The position numbers and the translations under genes were made by a program. Shown in pieces: positions 10,691 to 18,817 of a DNA stretch of 64,000 nt. The DNA is from JACCXM01 sp046328335 (GTDB taxonomy: Bacteria; Chloroflexota; Chloroflexia; Thermomicrobiales; UBA6265): contig JAXLWU010000027.1 of assembly GCA_046328335.1 (NCBI GenBank), forward strand, positions 1 to 64,000, read 5' to 3'. Within the stretch, counting starts at the first letter, position 1; each line of letters begins with the position of its first letter. The notes under the pieces are model-generated. The model saw only the letters and a list, made by a program, of their open reading frames with translations. It was not told the origin of the DNA and did not search any database.

Positions 10691-11614
10691 GTGAGCGCGG
10701 CGACAGGCGGAGTGGAACCAGCGGTCGAAACGCTGCGGCTGGAAGTGGGCGCGGCAACGGAGGCGGCAGGGCGGGACGTCAACCAGGACGTCGCGATCGC
10801 GATCCCGTTGGCCAGACCGGGCCTCGACGTCGATGACTACCTGCTCGCCATTGCCGACGGCATGGGCGGCCATCCCGCGGGTGATGTCGCGAGTCATATC
10901 GCGGTCGATACCGTGCGCGGTGCGTTGGCCCAGCCTGCGTCAGAAGATATCAGCCAGTTGCTGAAGCAGGCATATCGCAAGGCAAACGACGCGATTCTCT
11001 CGGCTGGCGAAACCGAGCCGACGAACAAGGGAATGGGAACGACGCTGACGGCGGCGGTCATCCGTGGCAAGTACGCCACGATCGCCAACGTCGGGGATAG
11101 CCGCGCCTACCTCCTGCGCGGCAACGGTCTCACGCAGATCAGCCGCGATCATACCGTCACCGCGGAAGATCTCGCGGCACGGCGCATCGACCCCGAGGCG
11201 GCGCGGACGGATCCGCGGCGGAACATTCTCACCCATGCCGTCGGCACCGCGCCCAAGCTCGATAGCAAACTGCCGAACGTCTACGAGTTGACTCTCTTGC
11301 CGGACGACCGCCTGCTGCTCTGCAGCGATGGGCTCTACAGCGCGCTCGAAGAGACCGATCTGCGCCGCGTCCTTTCCTCCGCCGATGCGCAGACGGCAGC
11401 GCGCGAGTTGGTCCGTCTCGCGCAGCAGCAGGGCACCAGCGACAACGCCTCGGCGGCGGTGGCGATTGCCGTGCCGACGCGCATTCGCGTCGTGACGGTA
11501 CCGGCCCCCGTGACAAGGACCGGTGGAGTACCGGGAACGGCCATCGCCGCGGCCGTGGCCGTGCTGCTGATCATGCTCCTTATCCTCGCCGTGTTCATCC
11601 TGGGGAACCAGTAA
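10691..11614 (+). CDS. PP2C-type Ser/Thr protein phosphatase with C-terminal membrane anchor
   Basis: This metal-dependent phosphatase of 307 residues has the PP2C motifs in order: GRDVNQD (usually R-x-x-NED), IADGMGGHPAGDVAS, GTTLTAAVIRGKYATIANVGDSR, SRDHT, LLCSDGL and GTSDNASA. A single hydrophobic helix near residues 282-305 (AAAVAVLLIMLLILAVFIL) anchors it with the catalytic domain probably inside. The GTG at 10691 has a ggagg site ten bases upstream; another GTG at 10646 lacks one. It starts an operon with the hydrolase and ruvA. Likely partners are Ser/Thr kinases, one of which is at 58076, but this is not shown by position. Confidence 0.88.
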   Translation: MSAATGGVEPAVETLRLEVGAATEAAGRDVNQDVAIAIPLARPGLDVDDYLLAIADGMGGHPAGDVASHIAVDTVRGALAQPASEDISQLLKQAYRKANDAILSAGETEPTNKGMGTTLTAAVIRGKYATIANVGDSRAYLLRGNGLTQISRDHTVTAEDLAARRIDPEAARTDPRRNILTHAVGTAPKLDSKLPNVYELTLLPDDRLLLCSDGLYSALEETDLRRVLSSADAQTAARELVRLAQQQGTSDNASAAVAIAVPTRIRVVTVPAPVTRTGGVPGTAIAAAVAVLLIMLLILAVFILGNQ

Positions 11615-11621
11615 GCCGCTG

Positions 11622-12518
11622 ATGACCGCAGCCCGGTCCCCGGTGGTCGTCGACGCGCACACCCACGCCTTTCCGCCGGAGTGGGTGCGCGACCGAACGC
11701 CACTCCTGGCGGCAGACGAGTGGTTCGCCGCGCTCTACGGCGTGCCGTCGGCGCGGATGATCGACGGCGGCGAATTGCTCGCCGCGATGGACGACGCCGG
11801 AGTGATGCAGGCCGTGATCTGCGGCTGGCCCTGGTCTGATCCTGGGCTTTGCCGCGCGCACAACGATTATCTCGCCGCCGTTTCCGAGGCGAGCGGTGGC
11901 CGCCTGGCATGGCTGGCGACGGTGGCGCCCGCCGCTCCCGGCGCGGCGGCGGAGGCCGGGCGGGCTCTGGCGCTCGGTGCGGCGGGAATTGGCGAGCTAA
12001 ACGCGGACGCGCAGGGGTTCGATCTGGAGCAGCCGGCGACGCTCGAAGCGATCGGGCAGGTGCTGATCGATGCCGGCGCGCCGCTGATGGTGCATGCGTC
12101 GGAGCCGGTGGGCCACGACTATCCGGGGAAGGGAACGGCAACACCCGACCGGATGCTTCACTTCTTGCGGGGCCATCCCGATCTCACCATGGTGCTCGCG
12201 CATTGGGGTGGCGGGTTGCCGTTCTACGAACTGATGCCGGAAGTAGCGATCGCAGCGAAGAACGTCGTGTACGACAGCGCGGCGTCGTCCTATCTCTACC
12301 GGCCGGCGGTGTTCCGCGCCGTTCTCGATATTGTGGGTCCGGAACGGGTGTTATGGGCGAGCGATCATCCGGTGCTCACCATGCGGCGCTTTCTGGCGCG
12401 GACAGGGCGAGATGCGACGCTTCGGCCGGAGGAGGAAGCGGCGGTCATGGCGGGCAACGCCCGCCGCGTCTACCGTTTGCCCGATATCGAGACGCGACAA
12501 GCGGGGACAGAATCATGA
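11622..12518 (+). CDS. Amidohydrolase-family metal-dependent hydrolase (amidohydrolase 2 type)
   Basis: This is a TIM-barrel metal-dependent hydrolase or decarboxylase of 298 residues. The metal-binding residues are visible: VDAHTHAF (HxH, residues 13-15), a histidine in LMVHASEP, a histidine in VLAHWGGG, and the catalytic aspartate in LWASDHP. The family (PF04909) includes ACMSD-like decarboxylases and lactone hydrolases; the exact substrate is unknown. It begins seven bases after the phosphatase stop and overlaps ruvA by four bases (ATGA), so the three genes are one transcription unit without an obvious functional link. Confidence 0.8.
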   Translation: MTAARSPVVVDAHTHAFPPEWVRDRTPLLAADEWFAALYGVPSARMIDGGELLAAMDDAGVMQAVICGWPWSDPGLCRAHNDYLAAVSEASGGRLAWLATVAPAAPGAAAEAGRALALGAAGIGELNADAQGFDLEQPATLEAIGQVLIDAGAPLMVHASEPVGHDYPGKGTATPDRMLHFLRGHPDLTMVLAHWGGGLPFYELMPEVAIAAKNVVYDSAASSYLYRPAVFRAVLDIVGPERVLWASDHPVLTMRRFLARTGRDATLRPEEEAAVMAGNARRVYRLPDIETRQAGTES

Positions 12519-13096
12519 TTGCCGGGCTGAGGGGACGCATCGACCGCACGTTGGACGGCGCGGTCCAGATCGATGTCGGCGGAGTCATCTATCACGTCAA
12601 TACCTCGGGCGTCACGCTGGAGGAGATCGGCGGGCCAGGGGACGCGATACGCGTATTCACCTACCTCTATGTGCGGGAAGACCAGCTGCAGTTGTTCGGG
12701 TTCTCCTCGCCGGAGGAGTTGCGGCTTTTCGAGACGTTGATCGGTGTCTCCGGCATCGGGCCGAAACTCGCCCTGGCGATTCTTTCGCGAGTCAGACCGG
12801 AAGCGCTGGAAGTGGCGATCACCAGCGAGAATGCGGAACTGCTGGCGACGGTGCCAGGAGTGGGCCGCAAAACCGCGGCCCGCCTGATCCTGGAGTTGCG
12901 CGGCAAACTGGTGCCGAGCGCGAGCGTTGTCGCCGGCGCGCCAGCGCAGGTCGACGCGGATGTGCTGGCCGCGCTGCGCTCGCTCGGGTACACGACGGCC
13001 GAGGCGCACGGCGCGCTCTCACGCGTGTCGCGCGACAGTGAGTTGACCCTCGAGGACCGGGTCCTGGCCGCGTTGCGGGAGTTGGCGGAGCAGTAA
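12515..13096 (+). CDS. ruvA: Holliday junction branch migration protein RuvA
   Basis: RuvA binds Holliday junctions and loads the RuvB motor in recombination and repair. The protein is 193 residues, the normal length. The N-terminal OB domain begins MIAGLRGRI and includes the conserved YLYVREDQLQLFGF. Two helix-hairpin-helix motifs follow (LIGVSGIGPKLALAIL and LLATVPGVGRKTAARLILEL). The C-terminal three-helix RuvB-binding domain (ADVLAALRSLGYTTAEAHGAL) is present. The ATG is within the previous stop (ATGA). ruvB and ruvC are not next to it. The stop is twelve bases from the convergent transpeptidase stop. Confidence 0.97.
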   Translation: MIAGLRGRIDRTLDGAVQIDVGGVIYHVNTSGVTLEEIGGPGDAIRVFTYLYVREDQLQLFGFSSPEELRLFETLIGVSGIGPKLALAILSRVRPEALEVAITSENAELLATVPGVGRKTAARLILELRGKLVPSASVVAGAPAQVDADVLAALRSLGYTTAEAHGALSRVSRDSELTLEDRVLAALRELAEQ

Positions 13097-13108
13097 ACCG
13101 GCACACGT

Positions 13109-14680
13109 CTACGCGTGGACGTAGACCGGCGTGCCGATCTCCGCCCAGTCCCAGAAAAAGCGCGAGTCCTCCAGCAAGAGGTTGATGCACCCGTGGCTGC
13201 CCGGACGCCCGATCGTCTCCTTGGTGCGCCACCACGCGAAGTGAATGGCATGGCCGCGGTCGGTGAAGTATTGCGTGAACAGCACATCATCGAGCCGGTA
13301 ATGGTTCTCGGCGCCGATCGCGCCGGAGGTCATCGTCTCGTTCGCGACGCGGGCGAGAATGCTGTAGAAACCTGGTGGCGTTTCCCACCCCGCCATGCCC
13401 GAGGTGATTTCCACGGTGCGGACTGGGTTCGTTCCGTCGTAGGCGGTCATCAACTGCTGGATCAGGCTGACGTCGATCCACTTGCCCCAGGTGGGCGCAT
13501 CGGCTGGAATCGGCGTCGGCAAGACTGGGGCATTGCGCCCGACATTCCGCGAGTAGACGTAACTACCATCGCTTGTTTTGGCCCACTCATCCGCACCCTC
13601 GAAGACTTCCTCGCCCTTGACCCACGCCGTAACCGTCAATGGATCGCCGTATTGCAGGGTCTTGACGATCGAGGCCTTGGTATCTGGTTCCTTGCGAAGG
13701 TTGGATTCGCCCAGGGCGGCGCCCTGCCAGACTGAAAGATCCCAATCGGCAACCTGCAACTGGGGCAGAGGCGGGCTGACCGTGAGGAATTGGGCTGCAA
13801 CCCACCCGGAGAGATCATTTGCGTAGCCAGGAATCCAGTCCCCCGATGCATCCGTGGCGGCGATGAATTCGGAGTTGTCGGGGAGCACGGCAACCATGCC
13901 GCCGTCCGTGCTCGGCGCGGAGCGCAACCGCAGTCCGTCGGAGGCCTTCACCAGGAACGATTCGCCGCCGGTAGGCGGCGCCGGCAGGAAGGCGGGGTCG
14001 GATTGGAGCGAGTCACGGTTGACGATGTACTCGCCCATGGGCCGCAGCGACACCGCCCCGCCGCGGCTTTCGAGGACCGCGCTTTCGAAGACCTGAACCT
14101 GCGTATCGGGCGCGGCGGGATCGACAAACGGCTCGGAGACGGGCGGTCCGAACATCGGCAGGCCGCCATAGGCATTCCAGAACATGGCAAAGGGATCGCT
14201 GAGGGAGTGCCCGGTCTCCGGAAAGAATTGGCAATTGACGCCCGTAGCGGTGCAGCCGGTGAGCGGGGAGCGCGCCGATTCCGGCGCGAGTTGCGCCCAG
14301 GCGGTCTTCCCGAGTGGCTGACCCCGGACATCGAACGGGGCGGATTGGGCAGGATCGTAGAGCAAGGTGAGGTTTCGGAACGTCTGAAGGACGCCTCCTG
14401 CTCCTGAGGCGTACCGCTCCTCGGAGAGCGGTATGCCGATCACTCCCTGGCCGCCGGATTGTTCCCACCGGTTGCGGAACGGTTCCGCCAGGTTGTGACC
14501 GCTTTCGGCGAAGTAGAGACTGCCCGCGCCCGGTGTCACCGGATCAGTTTCCTGGGCAAACGCCGCGCGTTGGCCGCCAACGATTCTCACCCCGCCGAGC
14601 GCTCCCGCAACGGCGAGCAGCTGCCGACGCGTCAGTCCCCGTCCCGCAAGTAATGGTGCGACGCCACGCGAAATTCTCAT
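13109..14680 (-). CDS. Secreted L,D-transpeptidase (YkuD) with SH3 and FPETGHS-type repeats
   Basis: This exported cell-wall enzyme has 523 residues. A Tat-like signal (GRGLTRRQLLAVAG, residues 13-26) ends near AFA-QE at 43. Two copies of a 40-residue module follow (AESGHNLAEPFRNRWEQSGG and FPETGHSLSDPFAMFWNAYG), a repeat I recognise from other Chloroflexota secreted proteins. Two bacterial SH3 domains lie at about 245-385 (LRLRSAPSTDGGMVAVLP; SNLRKEPDTKASIVKTL). The YkuD domain occupies about 395-523 with the catalytic motif SHGCINL (Cys498). YkuD enzymes make 3-3 peptidoglycan crosslinks or attach proteins. It is transcribed alone, convergent with ruvA. Confidence 0.9.
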   Translation of the reverse strand: MRISRGVAPLLAGRGLTRRQLLAVAGALGGVRIVGGQRAAFAQETDPVTPGAGSLYFAESGHNLAEPFRNRWEQSGGQGVIGIPLSEERYASGAGGVLQTFRNLTLLYDPAQSAPFDVRGQPLGKTAWAQLAPESARSPLTGCTATGVNCQFFPETGHSLSDPFAMFWNAYGGLPMFGPPVSEPFVDPAAPDTQVQVFESAVLESRGGAVSLRPMGEYIVNRDSLQSDPAFLPAPPTGGESFLVKASDGLRLRSAPSTDGGMVAVLPDNSEFIAATDASGDWIPGYANDLSGWVAAQFLTVSPPLPQLQVADWDLSVWQGAALGESNLRKEPDTKASIVKTLQYGDPLTVTAWVKGEEVFEGADEWAKTSDGSYVYSRNVGRNAPVLPTPIPADAPTWGKWIDVSLIQQLMTAYDGTNPVRTVEITSGMAGWETPPGFYSILARVANETMTSGAIGAENHYRLDDVLFTQYFTDRGHAIHFAWWRTKETIGRPGSHGCINLLLEDSRFFWDWAEIGTPVYVHA

Positions 14681-14874
14681 GCCCCAATCTCCACGGACCG
14701 CGCTGCCACAATCGGGTCTACTAGCGCGGGTCTCAGTTCGCGCGGGATCGTCATCTCGGGATCAGACGGGGCAGCTGCACTATACGCCGTGCTTCGTCCG
14801 CCGGTCGACTCCCATCGTCTCCTCGTCAAGATACGAATGGACTGCCGATTTGGTTCGGCGCCGCCGCAAGCAAT

Positions 14875-14904
14875 CGGGCGGACCCGGTGAGGAGTCCGCC
14901 CGAA
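14875..14904 (-). terminator. Probable terminator of the nuo operon
   Basis: A perfect 10-bp inverted repeat (tcgggcggac / gtccgcccga) with a ten-base loop lies 22 bases after the nuoK stop on the minus strand and is followed by a short T-containing stretch (ttgcttgcgg). The T tract is weak. The remaining gap to the transpeptidase gene shows nothing else. Confidence 0.5.
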
Positions 14905-14926
14905 GCCATTGCTGGATGGAACGCGA

Positions 14927-15235
14927 TCAGTCGCGGAGTGAACGGAAGCGATCGGCATCGACCGAGTAGACGCGGCGGCTGAGGGCGAGGATGATCGCCA
15001 GACCCACGGCCGCCTCGGCGGCGGCAACGGCGATAGTGAAGAGCACGAAGCCTTCGCCGAAGACGGTGTTGGTCTCGTGGGCAAAGGCGACGAGGCTGAG
15101 ATTGACGGCATTCATCATCAGTTCGACGCACATGAACATGATGATCAGGTTGCGGCGGATGAGAACGCCCATCAGCCCGATCACAAAGAGCGCCGCGCTG
15201 AGAAACAGAAAGTGATTGGTCGTCAACTCCAACAT
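14927..15235 (-). CDS. nuoK: NADH-quinone oxidoreductase subunit K
   Basis: NuoK is one of the antiporter-like membrane subunits of complex I. The protein is 102 residues with three helices, the family length. It shows MGVLIRRNLIIMFMCVELMMNAVNL, with the conserved membrane glutamate in MCVELMMN (residue 36 area) and a second in AVAAAEAAVGLAI, both part of the proton path. It is the last gene of this nuo cluster; nuoL, nuoM and nuoN do not follow as they usually do. Confidence 0.96.
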   Translation of the reverse strand: MLELTTNHFLFLSAALFVIGLMGVLIRRNLIIMFMCVELMMNAVNLSLVAFAHETNTVFGEGFVLFTIAVAAAEAAVGLAIILALSRRVYSVDADRFRSLRD

Positions 15236-15297
15236 AGCCGCTCCGTCTGGTTCCTTGTCACGCGGGCTGCGTCTAACAGCCGTCGCCCTGTGCCGTG

Positions 15298-16020
15298 CTA
15301 GTGCCCGATTGTCGATTTCTGCCCGCCGACCCGAGTGTAGATGTCGGGATCCTTGACCAGAATGATCTCCCGCGTGCCTTCCAGGATCGCGGTTTCGGCG
15401 CGGTCGGCTCCGGTACCTGCCGCATCCGCGGCCGGGCCTTCCGGCAGGGCGAGATCGACATCGCGCGGGTGGCCGAGGGAGATCGTGGCCAGGCGCTCAC
15501 CGAGCCGCTCCGGCAGGGCGAGCACGATGGCGCCGACCACCCCGACCGCCAACACCAGCGAAATGACTTCAAAGGGGAGCAGATACTGGGTGAACAGCAG
15601 ATGGCCGATGGCCTGCGTGTTCCCACCGACAAAGGCGATGTTCTCCGGCGACGCGTTCCCCAGGAACCCGGTCATCGCCCGGTTGGCGATCGCCGCGGCG
15701 ACTTCGAGGAAGAGGATGATGCCCAGGAGCGGTCCCACGATGCGCTGGATGGGGTGACTGGTGCCGCGCTCGGGAAGGTTCTGAGGGTCGACCAGCATCA
15801 GGAAGAAGAGCATCAGAACGAGAATCGCGCCGGCATAGACGATGACTTGAGCGGCGGCGACGAACTCGGCGCCGAGCATGATGAAGACCCCGGCGGTGTT
15901 GAAAAGGGTCAGGACGAGAAAGATGGCCGAATGCACCGGATTCCGGGCGACGACCATTCCTAACGCCGCCAGGATCGAGATCACGGCGAGCAAGTAGAAG
16001 ATGATTGCGTTCCAGGCCAT
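15298..16020 (-). CDS. nuoJ: NADH-quinone oxidoreductase subunit J
   Basis: NuoJ is a five-helix membrane subunit of complex I, here 240 residues. It begins with AIIFYLLAVISILAALGMVVARNPVHSAIFLVLTLFN, the typical start. The third helix includes GAEFVAAAQVIVYAGAILVLMLFFLML, which contains the conserved π-bulge region and glycine/tyrosine pattern. The C-terminal 50 residues are a soluble tail rich in acidic residues and alanine, longer than in E. coli. It lies between nuoH and nuoK; nuoI, which usually separates H and J, is missing. Confidence 0.95.
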   Translation of the reverse strand: MAWNAIIFYLLAVISILAALGMVVARNPVHSAIFLVLTLFNTAGVFIMLGAEFVAAAQVIVYAGAILVLMLFFLMLVDPQNLPERGTSHPIQRIVGPLLGIILFLEVAAAIANRAMTGFLGNASPENIAFVGGNTQAIGHLLFTQYLLPFEVISLVLAVGVVGAIVLALPERLGERLATISLGHPRDVDLALPEGPAADAAGTGADRAETAILEGTREIILVKDPDIYTRVGGQKSTIGH

Positions 16021-16052
16021 CAGGCAGATTCTCTCTTTCCAGGTACCCGGCG

Positions 16053-17129
16053 CTAGAAACTGATATGGAACTGACCGTTGCTGATCAGCCGGACCAGCGC
16101 GGTGAAGAGGATGTTGACCAACACCAGCGGCAACAACACCTTCCAGGCGATGCCCATGAGCTGATCGTAGCGGAACCGGGGCAATGTACCGCGCAACCAG
16201 ATGTAGAAAAAGAGGAAGATGACGACCTTGAGTAGCAGCCAGAGGATGCCGAGACCCCAGAAGCGATCGGCGCCCGGGCCGCTGACACCGCCGAGGAACA
16301 TCGTCGCCGCGAAGAGGGAGACGACGATCATGTTGATGTATTCACCGAGGAAGTAGAAGGAAAAGCGGAAGGCGGAATACTCGGTATGGAAGCCTGAGAC
16401 GAGTTCCGTCTCCGCCTCGGGCAAGTCGAACGGGGCGCGGTTCGTTTCCGCGACCGCGGCGATGAAGAAGATAACGAAGGCCAGGGGCTGCCAGAGGATG
16501 TACCAGTTCGGCAGCGAGAAAGTGAGCCCGCCGAGGGTGAAGTCCCGCGTCTGCGACTGGATCTCCATGATGGTGCGGATGCTCAGCGAGGAGGAGTGGA
16601 GGAAGATGCCGACGAGGGAAAGCCCAAGCACGATCTCATAGGAGATGACCTGCGCCGCGGAGCGAAGTCCACCGAGAAGCGAGTACCGGTTCGCCGAGGA
16701 GTAGCCGCCGAGGATGATGCCGTAGACGCCGAGCGAGCCGAACGCGAGCAGGAACAATGCGCCAACGTTGAGATCGGTGATCCAGAGATTGACCGGGTGT
16801 CCGAAGATGGTAACCGTGCCGCCGAAGGGGATGACCGCCACCCGGACAATGGCCGTGACGAAGACAATGAGCGGCGCAAAGTAGAAGACGATCTTGTCGG
16901 CGTGCGCCGGAATCAGGTCCTCTTTGCCGAGCAACTTGACGCCGTCGGCAAGTGGCTGCAAGAGGCCCTTGGGGCCGGTGCGGTTCGGGCCGATGCGGTC
17001 CTGCATGGCGGCGAGCACCTTGCGCTCGTACCACGTCATGTAGGCCATTCCGACGAGCAGGACGTTCATGAAGATGAACGCCACGATGAAGGTCAGCCAA
17101 AGCGGCTGATCCGCGGCAGCGGCTTGCAC
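16053..17129 (-). CDS. nuoH: NADH-quinone oxidoreductase subunit H
   Basis: NuoH is the membrane subunit next to the quinone site of complex I. The protein has 358 residues and about eight helices. Conserved features are YERKVLAAMQDRIGPNRTGPKGLLQPLADGVKLL (residues about 30-63), the EIVLGLSLVG segment, the AETNRAPFDLPEAETELVSGFHTEYS quinone-channel loop and the FRYDQLM motif near the C-terminus. It follows the two Uma2 genes, which split it from nuoD. The upstream gap of 342 bp may hold its own promoter. Confidence 0.97.
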   Translation of the reverse strand: MQAAAADQPLWLTFIVAFIFMNVLLVGMAYMTWYERKVLAAMQDRIGPNRTGPKGLLQPLADGVKLLGKEDLIPAHADKIVFYFAPLIVFVTAIVRVAVIPFGGTVTIFGHPVNLWITDLNVGALFLLAFGSLGVYGIILGGYSSANRYSLLGGLRSAAQVISYEIVLGLSLVGIFLHSSSLSIRTIMEIQSQTRDFTLGGLTFSLPNWYILWQPLAFVIFFIAAVAETNRAPFDLPEAETELVSGFHTEYSAFRFSFYFLGEYINMIVVSLFAATMFLGGVSGPGADRFWGLGILWLLLKVVIFLFFYIWLRGTLPRFRYDQLMGIAWKVLLPLVLVNILFTALVRLISNGQFHISF

Positions 17130-17471
17130 CCGAACTCCCTATGCCTCGCGCACATTCCACACGAATACCGGCGGCGGCCGGGCCGTCGCGGCAGTTGCGT
17201 ATTCTACCCGCTTCGGCGAGGTGCGTGTCTGCGTTGCGTAGGGGATGGTCGGGGCCTTACGGCACAACCGGTGGGGATGCTGTCACCAGAACTCGAGCAG
17301 CGATAGCGCTCATGGGCTGAGGTGACAAGAATGGCCACAGCAGCGGCGACGATCGAGCGGGACACACACCTGGCCGATTTCGAGGATCGCGAACCGGTGA
17401 CCGTGATTCGAGCTCTGCCCGTGCCCACAATTGCCGCGATGCGGGCGACGACTATTGCTGGTCGACCGCGT
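17130..17471. other. 342-bp gap between nuoH and the Uma2 pair; no gene confirmed
   Basis: A plus-strand ATG at 17331 after a gaggtgac site opens a frame (MATAAATIERDTHLADFEDR…) of about 45 plausible codons before it becomes antisense to the Uma2 gene. This may be a gene remnant but has no recognised homology. No repeat-family core is seen here. A promoter for nuoHJK could lie here. Confidence 0.3.
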
Positions 17472-18107
17472 TCATCTGGGAGTTTCACCGCGAGCCCACT
17501 CTTGAATCCGGCGCACCCATTCCGAGCGGCGCAGCCTCCGGCTCTCCAGAAGCAGCTCGGTCAGCACCGCGCTCGTCAACGGCGGCAGGGCCGCGCTCGC
17601 CTCGCGTTGGACGTAGGTGTCATCCTCCAGGGTGAGGATCACGAGCCGCTCCCCGTTCCAGCGCCAGACCTCGGGTACGCCCAGATGGGCGAAGATCGGA
17701 AGCTTGGGCAGCGCCGACCATGTCAGCTCGATCTCGATGACCAGGTCAGGCGGGGGATCGACCGTGAGATCGATCTGCGGCCGATCGCGAGGCGTGGCTT
17801 CGTGTTGCATGTAGAAGCTGGAATCCGGCTCAAACCCCCGCGCCAGATCACGCCGCTTGAACGTCATCGAGCCGACGTTGAGAACATCCATCCCGAATTC
17901 GATCGCGATCAACTCGACCAGGAGCGCCATCGACCGATTGATCTGCTCGTGCTCGGTAGAAGGACTCCCGATTTCCAGCTCCCTGCGGTCGTAGGTGAAG
18001 CGCGGCGCGCTGCTATCGAGGTGGTCGGCGAGCAGGCGCTCGTACGTGTCCCACGACACGTCGTGGAGGACGATGCGCTGTTCGCTGGGAGCGGTGACGG
18101 TAGCCAT
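17472..18107 (-). CDS. Uma2-family (DUF820) putative restriction-endonuclease-fold protein
   Basis: This 211-residue protein belongs to the Uma2/DUF820 family, which has a PD-(D/E)XK nuclease-like fold and is abundant in Chloroflexota and cyanobacteria. The core is visible: RFTYDRRELEIGSPSTEHE, GFEPDSSFYMQ, IDLTVDPPPDLVIEIELT and the strand GVPEVWRWNGERLVILTL. PPDLVIEIE supplies the D-x-x-x-E of the fold. The cellular role of the family is not established. I chose the ATG at 18107, where homology to the neighbouring copy begins. It is a tandem paralogue of the next gene; both sit inside the nuo operon. Confidence 0.85.
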   Translation of the reverse strand: MATVTAPSEQRIVLHDVSWDTYERLLADHLDSSAPRFTYDRRELEIGSPSTEHEQINRSMALLVELIAIEFGMDVLNVGSMTFKRRDLARGFEPDSSFYMQHEATPRDRPQIDLTVDPPPDLVIEIELTWSALPKLPIFAHLGVPEVWRWNGERLVILTLEDDTYVQREASAALPPLTSAVLTELLLESRRLRRSEWVRRIQEWARGETPR

Positions 18108-18127
18108 CGCGTGGTCCTGGTTGTTGC

Positions 18128-18787
18128 TTACTCGCTCGCGGCGCGCTGGGCGCTTGCCCACTCGCTCACGGCCCGGAACCAGTCTGGGCTGAGCACGGTG
18201 CGGCTCAGTCCGAGAAAGCGAGTGAGAACCTCCGCCGTGAGCGCTGGCAGGGCGCGGCTGGTGGGAGATTCGCGGTAGTCGGCGCCCTCAAGATGATAGA
18301 TCGTGACCCGCTCGCCGTCGCAGCGCCAAACCTCGGGGATGCCCATGCCGGCGAAGAGCCGGAGCTTGTTCAGTGCGGAACGGCTGATCTCCATCTCGAT
18401 CACCAGATCAGGAGGCGGATCGACGAATAGATCGACTTCGTGCTTGCCACGAATGCGGGGCTCGCTCTGAATGTAGAAACTGCCGTCCGGCTCAAAGCCG
18501 CGTAGGGCATCCCGGCGACGAAATGTCGTGTGCCCGACGTTCCGCTGCGGAACCCCGAGAATGGCGGCGACGATTTCCACAATCAGCGCCACGGTCCGCG
18601 CATCTTCCTCGTGCGGCATGGAAGGGGTCACGAGCTCCATCACCCCCTGATCGTAATTGATGCGCGGGACGCGGCGCTCCTCGTCGTCGGCCAGCAGCCG
18701 CTCGTACGTTTCCCAACTGACATGGTGCAGCACGACACAATCGTCCGCCGCGACGACGGGTGGACTCGCGACGGACGATGCGCTCAT
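18128..18787 (-). CDS. Uma2-family (DUF820) protein, tandem paralogue
   Basis: This protein of 219 residues is clearly related to its neighbour at 17472: both share VLHxVSWxTYERLLAD, GFEPDxSFY, VDPPPDLVIE and GxPEVWR. The nuclease-like residues (DLFVDPPPDLVIEMEIS) are conserved. Divergence between the two is high enough that the duplication is old. It lies 30 bases downstream of nuoD and in the same direction, so it is probably co-transcribed with complex I genes. No function in respiration is known for the family. Confidence 0.85.
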   Translation of the reverse strand: MSASSVASPPVVAADDCVVLHHVSWETYERLLADDEERRVPRINYDQGVMELVTPSMPHEEDARTVALIVEIVAAILGVPQRNVGHTTFRRRDALRGFEPDGSFYIQSEPRIRGKHEVDLFVDPPPDLVIEMEISRSALNKLRLFAGMGIPEVWRCDGERVTIYHLEGADYRESPTSRALPALTAEVLTRFLGLSRTVLSPDWFRAVSEWASAQRAASE

Positions 18788-18817
18788 ATCAGATTGCTCC
18801 GCCTAACGGGTGGACAG

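Noticed and set aside
11849..12514. Long upstream extension of the ruvA frame
   Set aside because: RuvA homology starts at MIAGLRGRI (12515), and the upstream part overlaps the hydrolase in another frame.
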